Source: CAYRGG01 sp964423745 (GTDB taxonomy: Bacteria; Pseudomonadota; Gammaproteobacteria; Competibacterales; Competibacteraceae). From it: 27,749 bases of DNA. The position numbers and the translations under genes were made by a program. Position 1 is the stretch's first letter. Every line of letters starts with the position of its first letter. The notes under the pieces were generated by a model that did no database searches, was not told the DNA's origin, and was given only the letters and a program-made list of their open reading frames with translations. Below, one piece after another: positions 1-7,089 of this stretch. The stretch lies in contig CAYRGG010000055.1 in assembly GCA_964423745.1 (NCBI GenBank), forward strand, positions 1 to 27,749. Reading direction: 5' to 3'.

Positions 1-1602
1 GCTCAGGCGGATCGGGTACTTTATAAAGCCGCAGTACGCCATTTGGTAGAAAATCAACCCAATTTAGTTGTTTTTCAGCAAGCGGTGACGGATCTGGTGG
101 TGGAAGATGACCGAGTGATGGGTGTCGTTACCCAAGCGGGTATCGAGTTCTGTGCTTCTGCCGTAGTATTAACCACGGGCACCTTTCTCGGCGGGCGTAT
201 TCACCTAGGCATGGCGAACTATGAAGGAGGGCGTGCCGGTGATCCGCCCGCTAATGCTTTAGCTCGCCGACTTCGGGAACTGCCATTCCGCGTGGGGCGG
301 TTAAAGACGGGTACACCACCCCGGATCGATGGACGCAGTGTGGATTATAGTCAGTTGCTGGAACAGCCCGGCGATAAACCTGCCCCGGTTTTTTCCTATT
401 TAGGCCAAGAAGCCGAGCATCCTCCCCAAGTCTCCTGCTGGATTACCCACACCAACGAAACCACCCACGCTATTATTCGCACGGGTTTAGATCGATCTCC
501 CCTATATCAGGGGGTCATCGAAGGGGTAGGGCCACGCTACTGTCCGTCGGTGGAAGACAAGATCATGCGCTTCGCCGATAAAGCTTCCCATCAGATCTTT
601 TTGGAACCTGAGGGTTTGAATGCAAGCGAACTGTATCCCAACGGCATTTCCACCAGTCTTCCCTTTGATATTCAATTTCAACTGGTACGCTCCATCAAGG
701 GTTTGGAAAAAGCTCATATTACTCGGCCAGGCTATGCCATCGAGTATGATTACTTCGATCCTCGAGACCTCGATTACTCGTTAGAAAACCGCTATCTACG
801 AGGGCTATTTTTTGCAGGCCAAATCAACGGCACCACCGGTTATGAGGAAGCCGCTGCCCAAGGTTTATTGGCCGGTATCAACGCAGCTCTGCAAGTGCAA
901 GGTTTGAACCCTTGGTGGCCACGTCGTGACGAAGCTTATCTCGGCGTACTCATCGATGATTTGATTACCCGCGGCACTACCGAACCTTACCGCATGTTTA
1001 CTAGCCGTGCTGAGCACCGATTGCTGTTACGGGAGGACAATGCCGATCTGCGGCTCACAGAGGCGGGTCGCCGCCTGGGGGTGGTGGATGACGAGCGTTG
1101 GCAGACTTTTACCCGTAAGCGCGAAGCCATCGAGGGGGAGCGGCAGCGTCTAACCGACACCTGGATTCGTCCAAGTCAATTTGATTGCGCTGATATACAG
1201 CGGGTGCTAGAGGGCTATCTAGCGCGGGAAACCCGCGCCATCGACCTACTCCGTCGGCCCCAGGTGGATTACGGTTTACTCATGACACTGCCTGGTGTAG
1301 GGCCTGGTGTTAGCGATCCAAAAGTCGCTGAACAAGTGGAAATTCAATGCAAATACGCAGGCTATATCGAGCGTCAGCAGGATGAAATTCAACGCCATCT
1401 TCGTCATGAAGAGCTACGTTTGCCCATTAATCTCGATTATGGACAAGTGCGGGGTTTATCCACCGAGGTTCGAGAAAAATTGGCGCACCAACGCCCCACC
1501 ACCCTGGGACAAGCGAGCCGTATTCCGGGAATGACACCGGCGGCGGTTTCCTTATTATTGGTCCATTTAAAACGAAGTCCACAGCAGCGTCGTCGTGCTT
1601 GA
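1..1602 (+). CDS. mnmG: MnmG (GidA), tRNA uridine-5-carboxymethylaminomethyl modification enzyme, 5' end cut by the window
   Basis: FAD-dependent subunit that, with the GTPase MnmE, installs the (carboxymethyl)aminomethyl group at C5 of the wobble uridine of several tRNAs. The frame is open from base 1 (reads AQADRVLYKAAV), so the gene begins outside the window; the first TTG at 43 is internal. About 533 residues remain, matching E. coli MnmG (629 aa) from roughly residue 93 onward, so the N-terminal FAD-binding glycine motif is missing. Visible family blocks are VLTTGTFLGGRIHLG, GRLKTGTPPRID, GVGPRYCPSVEDK, EPEGLNASELYPNG, FAGQINGTTGYEEAAAQG and, in the C-terminal MnmE/tRNA-binding part, a YAGYIERQQDEI block. 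It ends normally near LLVHLKR. In many gammaproteobacteria rsmG follows; here a lipase-like gene follows after 43 bases. Identification is near certain. Confidence 0.97.
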   Translation, partial: AQADRVLYKAAVRHLVENQPNLVVFQQAVTDLVVEDDRVMGVVTQAGIEFCASAVVLTTGTFLGGRIHLGMANYEGGRAGDPPANALARRLRELPFRVGRLKTGTPPRIDGRSVDYSQLLEQPGDKPAPVFSYLGQEAEHPPQVSCWITHTNETTHAIIRTGLDRSPLYQGVIEGVGPRYCPSVEDKIMRFADKASHQIFLEPEGLNASELYPNGISTSLPFDIQFQLVRSIKGLEKAHITRPGYAIEYDYFDPRDLDYSLENRYLRGLFFAGQINGTTGYEEAAAQGLLAGINAALQVQGLNPWWPRRDEAYLGVLIDDLITRGTTEPYRMFTSRAEHRLLLREDNADLRLTEAGRRLGVVDDERWQTFTRKREAIEGERQRLTDTWIRPSQFDCADIQRVLEGYLARETRAIDLLRRPQVDYGLLMTLPGVGPGVSDPKVAEQVEIQCKYAGYIERQQDEIQRHLRHEELRLPINLDYGQVRGLSTEVREKLAHQRPTTLGQASRIPGMTPAAVSLLLVHLKRSPQQRRRA

Positions 1603-1645
1603 CCTACGCTTTAACTCTGTCCTACTGGTTGCCTGACGTATTATT

Positions 1646-2629
1646 GTGCTTGCTTCACTGTTACGTCTCAGCCTTGGCATTGAATTGGTATTCTATGGTC
1701 TTGGCAGCGTGGTGATAGCCTATTACAGTTATCTTCAACCTTACACGGTCTTTGCCCTCGCTTTAGGAACAGGTCTCGGTATCCGCATACTGTTGGTGAT
1801 CGTGCTATTTGTTCTCGCTTGGCGTTACCGTTCAAAGCGACCACCGAAAATGCGTATCGGACCGCTTCGATCAATCGTTCTCTTTTTCTCGGAACTCTTG
1901 GTGTTTTTGCTTTTGTATGGTGTTTTTCAGCCTTTTGAACGATGGTGGATGCCACGTCCCTCGGCTCGGTCAACGTCAAACCAACTGCCGGTCCTGCTCA
2001 TTCACGGTTACTCGTGTAACGCAGCGGTTTGGTGGGCTATGCAGCGCTACCTGCGTAGGTACGGTATTGATAATCTATTTACCCTGAATTTAGAGCCGGT
2101 TTTTGGCAATATCGACCAATACGCGCAACAGGTTGCGGAACGCGTCACACAGATCAGCATGTTATATGGCGGAGAGCAGGTCATCCTGGTAGGTCATAGT
2201 ATGGGAGGGTTAGTGGCGCGTAACTATATCCACAGTTATGGTGGTAAACAGCGGGTCGCTAAGCTCATTACCCTGGGTTCACCTCATCGAGGTACCGCTC
2301 ATGCCCGCTTTGCTTTTGTAGAGAGCGTCAGTGTGCAGCAAATGCGCCCTGGAAGCCTTTGGTTGACCCAATTAAATGCCGCGGAAACCGAACCATCACC
2401 GGTACCGATGGTATCGATTTATAGCTATCATGACGATTTAATTGCACCTCAGGAAAGTTCAGCATTGCCCTATGAGCATGTAAAAAACGTACCTCTAGCA
2501 GGCATTGGACATCTGCAGATGATGTTTTCTAAACGCTTTGGGGTCGAGGTTTTGCAAGCGATTCAGGAAACGTCTTTAAACCCTATTTCCAGTAAGCAAA
2601 ACTACCGTCGCTCCAGTTCTGAGCTATAG
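1646..2629 (+). CDS. Membrane-anchored alpha/beta hydrolase, lipase-like
   Basis: Probable serine ester hydrolase of the triacylglycerol lipase type; the substrate is not known. The 327-residue protein starts at GTG 1646; an in-frame TGA lies 12 bases upstream and no ATG is available nearby. Two or three hydrophobic helices (about residues 8-60 and 75-95) should anchor it in the inner membrane. The hydrolase domain follows: oxyanion-hole HG at 120-121 after LPVLLI, nucleophile Ser185 in GHSMGG, the lipase-like GSPHRGTAHA at 211-220, a probable acid at Asp263 or Asp264, and His289 in GIGHL. All catalytic elements are present. It lies 43 bases after mnmG on the same strand and 77 bases before a PHA-system gene, so a role in lipid or storage-polymer turnover is possible, but that is inference from position only. 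Confidence 0.8.
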   Translation: MLASLLRLSLGIELVFYGLGSVVIAYYSYLQPYTVFALALGTGLGIRILLVIVLFVLAWRYRSKRPPKMRIGPLRSIVLFFSELLVFLLLYGVFQPFERWWMPRPSARSTSNQLPVLLIHGYSCNAAVWWAMQRYLRRYGIDNLFTLNLEPVFGNIDQYAQQVAERVTQISMLYGGEQVILVGHSMGGLVARNYIHSYGGKQRVAKLITLGSPHRGTAHARFAFVESVSVQQMRPGSLWLTQLNAAETEPSPVPMVSIYSYHDDLIAPQESSALPYEHVKNVPLAGIGHLQMMFSKRFGVEVLQAIQETSLNPISSKQNYRRSSSEL

Positions 2630-2706
2630 TTATTCCCTAGTCCGTGTGTTTTGTTCTGTTGGCAATAATCCTTTTGAATTATTTTTTTAACTAGACGAGT
2701 TGGCTT

Positions 2707-2991
2707 ATGTCCCATATCAACATCTGCCGAGCCCATAGGTTAAGTCTTGAACAGGCTCGTCAGTCAGCCGAGACCATAGCGATTCAGCTCGACGAGAAGT
2801 TTCAGTTGGACTATTACTGGAAGGGGAGCACCCTGTATTTTGAGCGTGCCGGTGTAAACGGTTATATGGATGTAGAACCTACGGAGATTCGTATTCATGC
2901 CCGCCTAGGATTTCTCCTAACGCCTTTTAAACCCCGTTTTGAGCAGGCTATCCACAGTTATATGGATAAGCTGCTTGTGGAGAATCAATAG
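2707..2991 (+). CDS. Polyhydroxyalkanoic acid system family protein (PHA_gran_rgn type)
   Basis: Small soluble protein of 94 residues resembling the PHA-system family (PF09650), found in bacteria that store polyhydroxyalkanoate and thought to act at granules or in their regulation. The family pattern is visible: an N-terminal HRLSLEQARQSAETIA helix, then a strand region YYWKGSTLYFERAGVNG, and a C-terminal RLGFLLTPFKPRFEQAI. The length is normal for the family. The start ATG 2707 lies after an AT-rich leader without a strong Shine-Dalgarno. A strong terminator at 3102-3137 closes the unit. No PHA synthase gene is in the window. The family call rests on remembered pattern and the molecular role is unproven. 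Confidence 0.75.
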   Translation: MSHINICRAHRLSLEQARQSAETIAIQLDEKFQLDYYWKGSTLYFERAGVNGYMDVEPTEIRIHARLGFLLTPFKPRFEQAIHSYMDKLLVENQ

Positions 2992-3101
2992 TTGAGGCAT
3001 TGGATACCTCATTTTTAACAGAATTGACTACGGCCATCCTGGCCGCAGACATTTCTTTCACAAGCTACGCAAACTCTTGTTATGTGTAAGTCTTAATAGA
3101 G

Positions 3102-3137
3102 AAGATTTAGAACCGTACAGCGGTTTTAAATCTTTTT
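3102..3137 (+). terminator. Rho-independent terminator after the PHA-system gene
   Basis: A 14-base arm (3102-3115, AAGATTTAGAACCG) pairs with 3121-3134 (CGGTTTTAAATCTT) with a single G-U wobble. The loop is five bases (TACAG) and a run of T ends at 3137. It sits 110 bases after the stop at 2991 and also lies between two converging genes, so the stem may stop transcription from the fasciclin side too, although that strand lacks a good T run. Confidence 0.85.
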
Positions 3138-3203
3138 GCGCTTTCTTTTGCTTACCTAAGCGAGTCAAAGCAATACAAAGCCATTAGAACTAGCAAGTAA
3201 ATA

Positions 3204-3695
3204 CTAAGAGCCTTCGGTGGGCGGCATAATGACCGCATCGATAACGTGAATGACGCCGTTACTGGTCTCAATATCGGTCTGAACTACGTTTGCTTCGTCG
3301 ATCTTGACGCCTTCGCTGGTGTCGATGGCGACCTCGCTACCTTCCACGGTCTCCGCAGAGGTCAATCCGGCGACGTCGGCGGCCATCACTTTCCCTGGTA
3401 CAACGTGGTAAGTCAGAACTTTGGTCAGCGCTTCTTTATCGTCTAGCAGCGCGGTAAGAGCCTCAGGAGGTATTTGATCAAACGCTTCGTCAGTGGGGGC
3501 AAACACCGTAAACGGGCCTTCACCCTTCAGGGTATCAACCAGACCAGCCGCCTCAACTGCCTTCACCAGTGTGGTAAAGTTTCCTGCATCCACAGCAGTA
3601 TCAACAATATCTTTTTCTGCTGCGTACACTAGGGAACCCATCAAGGTGGCAGTGCCAAACATAACGGTTAACAGACCAGTTTTTACTTTGTGCAT
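3204..3695 (-). CDS. Exported fasciclin (FAS1) domain protein
   Basis: A secreted or periplasmic single-FAS1-domain protein of 163 residues; bacterial members are linked to adhesion or surface functions, but the ligand here is unknown. Residues 1-26 form a Sec signal peptide: basic MHKVK, a hydrophobic core, then a likely cleavage after VYA or YAA. The FAS1 hallmarks are present: the H1 motif TVFAPTDEAFDQIP at 63-76, the YH pair at 96-97, and the H2 motif NGVIHVIDAVIMP at 146-158. The length is typical for stand-alone bacterial fasciclins. The ATG at 3695 is preceded by a purine-rich ribosome site (AAGAGAG about 8 bases upstream). The gene appears monocistronic, downstream of pfk on the same strand but separated by an AT-rich gap of 167 bases. 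Confidence 0.92.
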   Translation of the reverse strand: MHKVKTGLLTVMFGTATLMGSLVYAAEKDIVDTAVDAGNFTTLVKAVEAAGLVDTLKGEGPFTVFAPTDEAFDQIPPEALTALLDDKEALTKVLTYHVVPGKVMAADVAGLTSAETVEGSEVAIDTSEGVKIDEANVVQTDIETSNGVIHVIDAVIMPPTEGS

Positions 3696-3825
3696 TTAAA
3701 ATCTCTCTTATTTGTAGTGTAACCATCACAAATATGGTTAAACTGATCTGACCGTATAATTCTACAAAAGTTCTACATTTAGAAAAAAATTGTAGTATTT
3801 ATCATAATAAAACTATACAAATTTT

Positions 3826-3840
3826 TGACAATTTGTGTCA
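3826..3840. promoter_or_regulatory. Short inverted repeat upstream of the fasciclin gene
   Basis: TGACA-ATTTG-TGTCA is a perfect 5-base dyad with a 5-base centre, in the AT-rich gap between the pfk stop (3863) and the fasciclin start (3695). Its size resembles a dimeric repressor or activator site. It has no T run of a terminator. Function is inferred only; such a short dyad can arise by chance in AT-rich DNA. Confidence 0.25.
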
Positions 3841-3862
3841 GTGCCATCTATAAGCGGGGATC

Positions 3863-6106
3863 TTACTGAGATTGGCTGAGTGGCCCCCATTGCGCTAATA
3901 ATTGAGCAATGGGCCGTACCGCCATCCACCATTGGTCTATAGGACGTTGGTAGGTTGGATCGCCCATTTCATAGAGTTTTTTAAGATCATACGTACAGAT
4001 TTCTCCTTTCTCCAACCCCACAAAGGCCGCATCGGTCTGGGATTGTTTGGCTTTCTCAATCAAAAATTTAATACAATGATTCGCTAACCGAGTAGCTTGA
4101 ATACGGTCGAAAGGGGTTGGGTCGCCACCTTGCTGAATATGACCTAAAATAGCCTTGCGAACCTCATATAGCTTGGCGCTTTCTTCCTTAAATAAGGCAC
4201 ACATAAAGTTAGTATCGTAGGTTAGATTAGCCACTTCATTGCGAATAAGCAGTCCTAGGCGTTTGCCGTGAAGAAAGCTTTCATTGAGCTGTTCCACGTC
4301 CGCCTGTAGATCTTTTAAGGTAATGCCTTCCTCCGGCAAATAAACTCGCTCAGCACCCGTGGCCAGTCCACTCATCAAGGCTAGATAACCACAATAAAGT
4401 CCCATCACTTCAATAACAAAAACCCGATTAGCCGCCACGGCGGACTGCTTTATCTTATCCACAGCTTCGACGATAGAATTGAGGGCTGTATCGGTACCTA
4501 CGCTCAATTCAGAACCGGGTAAATTATTATCGATACTGGCGGGCAGACAAATAATCGGCACTTCAAAAGCCGAATAGTATTCTCGGGCCTGGTAAAGACG
4601 GTGGGCAGCCTCATAACCGTTCCAACCGCCGATGACGAGGATGCCTTGGATATCGTGGGTGTTCATGGTGCGGGCGATGGCTTCATAGTCATTGCGCCGG
4701 GTAGGAGTTTTGCGAGAGGTGCCTAATTCAGACCCTCCTACGGATACCCAACCAGACACACTGTTCCAATCCATGTTTATAATTTTATCGTTGATCAAGC
4801 CGCGCAGACCGTTGCATGAACCCAACATGATATGACCTTGATCCAGACCAAGCCGAACCGCCATGCGGGTGATGGTATTCATGCCGGGCGCTGGCGCATC
4901 GGCATTGAGCACCACAAACCGATAACGTTTTTGGCCCGGTTTAGGGGGGTGGGGCAGGGTGCGCGCTAAGGTTCGGAAAATGCGAAAGGATGCCTTAAAG
5001 CTTTTGCCCCGCAGAGCCATCGCTTGATCATAATCACTGGCAGCGATAGATTCGGCCACTTTTTGGGTTTTTTCCACACAGTCCATGAGAGAAGATTGCG
5101 TGATGCGATTGCCACGCATCCCAATCAACTGAGGTTCCATCTCCGGGGTAGCAGACAATACGTGTTCCACCGCAGCATTGCCCAAGAGCGTACTCATATA
5201 ACGATCAAAGGCAGTGGGAGGGCCGCCCCGTTGCACATGCCCTAGAATGGTGACACGCACATCCAGCTTCAGGCGTTCCCGTAATACCTGTTCCACATAG
5301 GCGCTTTTAATGGGTTGGCCATGGCGATCTCGGGCGCCCTCCGCCAGTATAACGATGCTATCCCGTCGCCCCGCTCGGCGTCCTCCCTCGAGGGCGTTAC
5401 ACATCACCTCTTCCCAATTATCCACATCGGGCGGGTGCTCAGGCACAAAAATCCAATCCGCGGCGGTGGCCAAACCGCCCATAAGGGCTAAATAGCCGCA
5501 GTTACGGCCCATGACCTCTACCACAAAGGTTCGTTGATGACTCGCGGCAGTACTGGTAATCATATCGATGGCTTGGGTAATACGATGCAATGCCGTATCG
5601 GCGCCGATGGTCATATCGGTGCCAAACATATCGTTGTCGATGGACCCCACCAAACCCACAATCATTAGATTGCCATGGGCGGCTGCCCGGTCGGCGTCAA
5701 TCTCGCCCCGTTCCACCAGTTCCACCACCAGGCTGGGCCATTCTTGACGGAATAAATTGGCCCCGGTAAGGCTGCCATCACCGCCGATAACCACCAAACG
5801 ATCGATTTCCCGCTCTAATAGATGACGCGCTGCTTGTAAACGTCCGGCCCGTTCGCGGAAGGCGGGACAGCGAGCCGAGCCGATGATGGTTCCGCCGCGA
5901 TGCATCATGCCGCCCACATCGTTCCAGGCCATTGCCCGAATGCGATCACCGCCATCCACCATACCCTGGTAGCCTTCGTAAATAGCATACACGGGTACGC
6001 CCTTATCAAGAGCACTACGCACGACGGCACGGACCGCGGGGTTCATGCCTGGGGCATCGCCGCCGCTGGTTAAAACCCCTAGACTTCGTTTAGGGTGAAT
6101 GGACAT
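3863..6106 (-). CDS. Tandem-fused 6-phosphofructokinase (two PFK domains)
   Basis: Phosphorylates fructose 6-phosphate in glycolysis, by family. The 747-residue protein carries two PFK domains (about 1-385 and 395-747), the double layout best known from eukaryotic ATP-PFK; ordinary bacterial PfkA is near 320. The first half is intact: GGDAPGMN at 15-22, GGDGS at 108-112, SIDND at 155-159 with catalytic Asp157, GHVQRGG at 289-295. Gly at both positions that separate ATP from PPi enzymes (GGDGS, GSIDND) suggests ATP as donor. The second half is altered: NADAPAPGMN at 401-410, GGWNG at 493-497 (Asp to Trp), SIDNN at 524-528, suggesting a regulatory role. I chose ATG 6106 because CGGGAGG lies about 8 bases upstream; an upstream TTG at 6136 lacks support. 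A TATAAT-like box on the minus strand at 6214-6209 may be the promoter -10. Confidence 0.93.
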   Translation of the reverse strand: MSIHPKRSLGVLTSGGDAPGMNPAVRAVVRSALDKGVPVYAIYEGYQGMVDGGDRIRAMAWNDVGGMMHRGGTIIGSARCPAFRERAGRLQAARHLLEREIDRLVVIGGDGSLTGANLFRQEWPSLVVELVERGEIDADRAAAHGNLMIVGLVGSIDNDMFGTDMTIGADTALHRITQAIDMITSTAASHQRTFVVEVMGRNCGYLALMGGLATAADWIFVPEHPPDVDNWEEVMCNALEGGRRAGRRDSIVILAEGARDRHGQPIKSAYVEQVLRERLKLDVRVTILGHVQRGGPPTAFDRYMSTLLGNAAVEHVLSATPEMEPQLIGMRGNRITQSSLMDCVEKTQKVAESIAASDYDQAMALRGKSFKASFRIFRTLARTLPHPPKPGQKRYRFVVLNADAPAPGMNTITRMAVRLGLDQGHIMLGSCNGLRGLINDKIINMDWNSVSGWVSVGGSELGTSRKTPTRRNDYEAIARTMNTHDIQGILVIGGWNGYEAAHRLYQAREYYSAFEVPIICLPASIDNNLPGSELSVGTDTALNSIVEAVDKIKQSAVAANRVFVIEVMGLYCGYLALMSGLATGAERVYLPEEGITLKDLQADVEQLNESFLHGKRLGLLIRNEVANLTYDTNFMCALFKEESAKLYEVRKAILGHIQQGGDPTPFDRIQATRLANHCIKFLIEKAKQSQTDAAFVGLEKGEICTYDLKKLYEMGDPTYQRPIDQWWMAVRPIAQLLAQWGPLSQSQ

Positions 6107-6341
6107 AAACACGCCTCCCGGTGGTTTTCGGCTCAAGGTTTTATCGTAAGTGTAGATAGGAAAATGTTATTGTTGATAGACAGCTTAAAAAATAGTCATC
6201 GATACGCGATTATAAGTATAAGCTGTTTATTGAATATCAAAGGGTCCAGAAACCATTCCAGCTGACCTGAATAACGTGACCCTCTATTATTAAGTCAGCA
6301 TAAACATACGGGCTATATTGCTAAAAGCAAAGAAACACAAC

Positions 6342-6821
6342 ATGAGCGAAAAAATCATCGAAAAAATACAGGCTGCCGAATTCTCTCGAAAAGAGCTAGA
6401 AAACCTATATACCAATGCAAAACGTTTGGGACGCGAGGAAATACTCACGGCAGCAAAAAAGGCATTAAAAGAAATGGATGCTAAATTTTATTCCAAACGA
6501 TTTATAAAGCCCATCAGGGATAAAGTGCAACAGATAACTCAACACATAGCGGATACCAACAACTGGGCAAATTGGGAAAATAACAAAGTAGACAATGGGG
6601 TTAAAGCGGGCGGCGCCATGCTCAATGGTGAGGAACTCGCGGAGTTCTATTTTTCATATCGTCATCCCGCCTGGAAAAGTGCTTCCTGTTTAGCGGTTTT
6701 TCAACATGATGAAGAAAGTTACCTTATGTACAAGGTAAAACCCCATGATGGAGAACAAGTTATTGTAGAAACCAATGAAGAAGCGATGGCCTTATTCAGT
6801 CATGCCATCGAGACCACTTAA
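6342..6821 (+). CDS. Hypothetical basic, helix-rich protein
   Basis: I do not recognise this family. The 159-residue product has no signal peptide or membrane segment. Residues 1-75 are charged and probably helical (rich in Lys, Glu and Ala), possibly coiled coil. Residues 85-159 look like a mixed alpha/beta domain with aromatic patches such as ANWENN and FYFSYRHPAWKS. ATG 6342 is preferred over an upstream TTG at 6318, although its ribosome site is weak (A-rich, AAAG). It stands alone: divergent from pfk, with a clear terminator at 6960-6987 and a converging gene beyond. The region looks richer in A and T than its neighbours. The open frame with normal amino-acid make-up and its own terminator make a real gene likely. 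Confidence 0.7.
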   Translation: MSEKIIEKIQAAEFSRKELENLYTNAKRLGREEILTAAKKALKEMDAKFYSKRFIKPIRDKVQQITQHIADTNNWANWENNKVDNGVKAGGAMLNGEELAEFYFSYRHPAWKSASCLAVFQHDEESYLMYKVKPHDGEQVIVETNEEAMALFSHAIETT

Positions 6822-6959
6822 CCGGGCCCCTTCAGAGGGTTAACCAAAAGCTTCCTAAACTTCTAGGACAAGGTTGCTTTACGAGGCTTGGGAAGCCAAA
6901 AAAGTTTCTTGCTGGTTTTCTTGTTTAAATACTTGATTGGTGTGCTGGGGTTTATCTGC

Positions 6960-6987
6960 AAACCAGCCAGCAACACGGCTGGTTTTT
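6960..6987 (+). terminator. Rho-independent terminator of the orphan gene
   Basis: Arms AAACCAGCC (6960-6968) and GGCTGGTTT (6977-6985) pair perfectly over 9 bases around an 8-base loop (AGCAACAC), and a T run follows to 6987. It lies about 140 bases beyond the stop at 6821. The 268-base gap 6822-7089 otherwise shows only a weak 7-base inverted repeat (TTAGAAA/TTTCTAA, 7005-7011 and 7024-7030). Confidence 0.8.
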
Positions 6988-7089
6988 AAGAATCAGTGTG
7001 CATATTAGAAAGCTTGGATACAATTTCTAAAAATGTTTACTTTATAGCCAGCATTTGACCTGTAATGTCACTCAGCTGAACCTATAAAG

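Noticed and set aside
6107..6136. Longer phosphofructokinase start at TTG 6136
   Set aside because: TTG start without a ribosome site; ATG 6106 has CGGGAGG about 8 bases upstream and gives the normal N-terminus.
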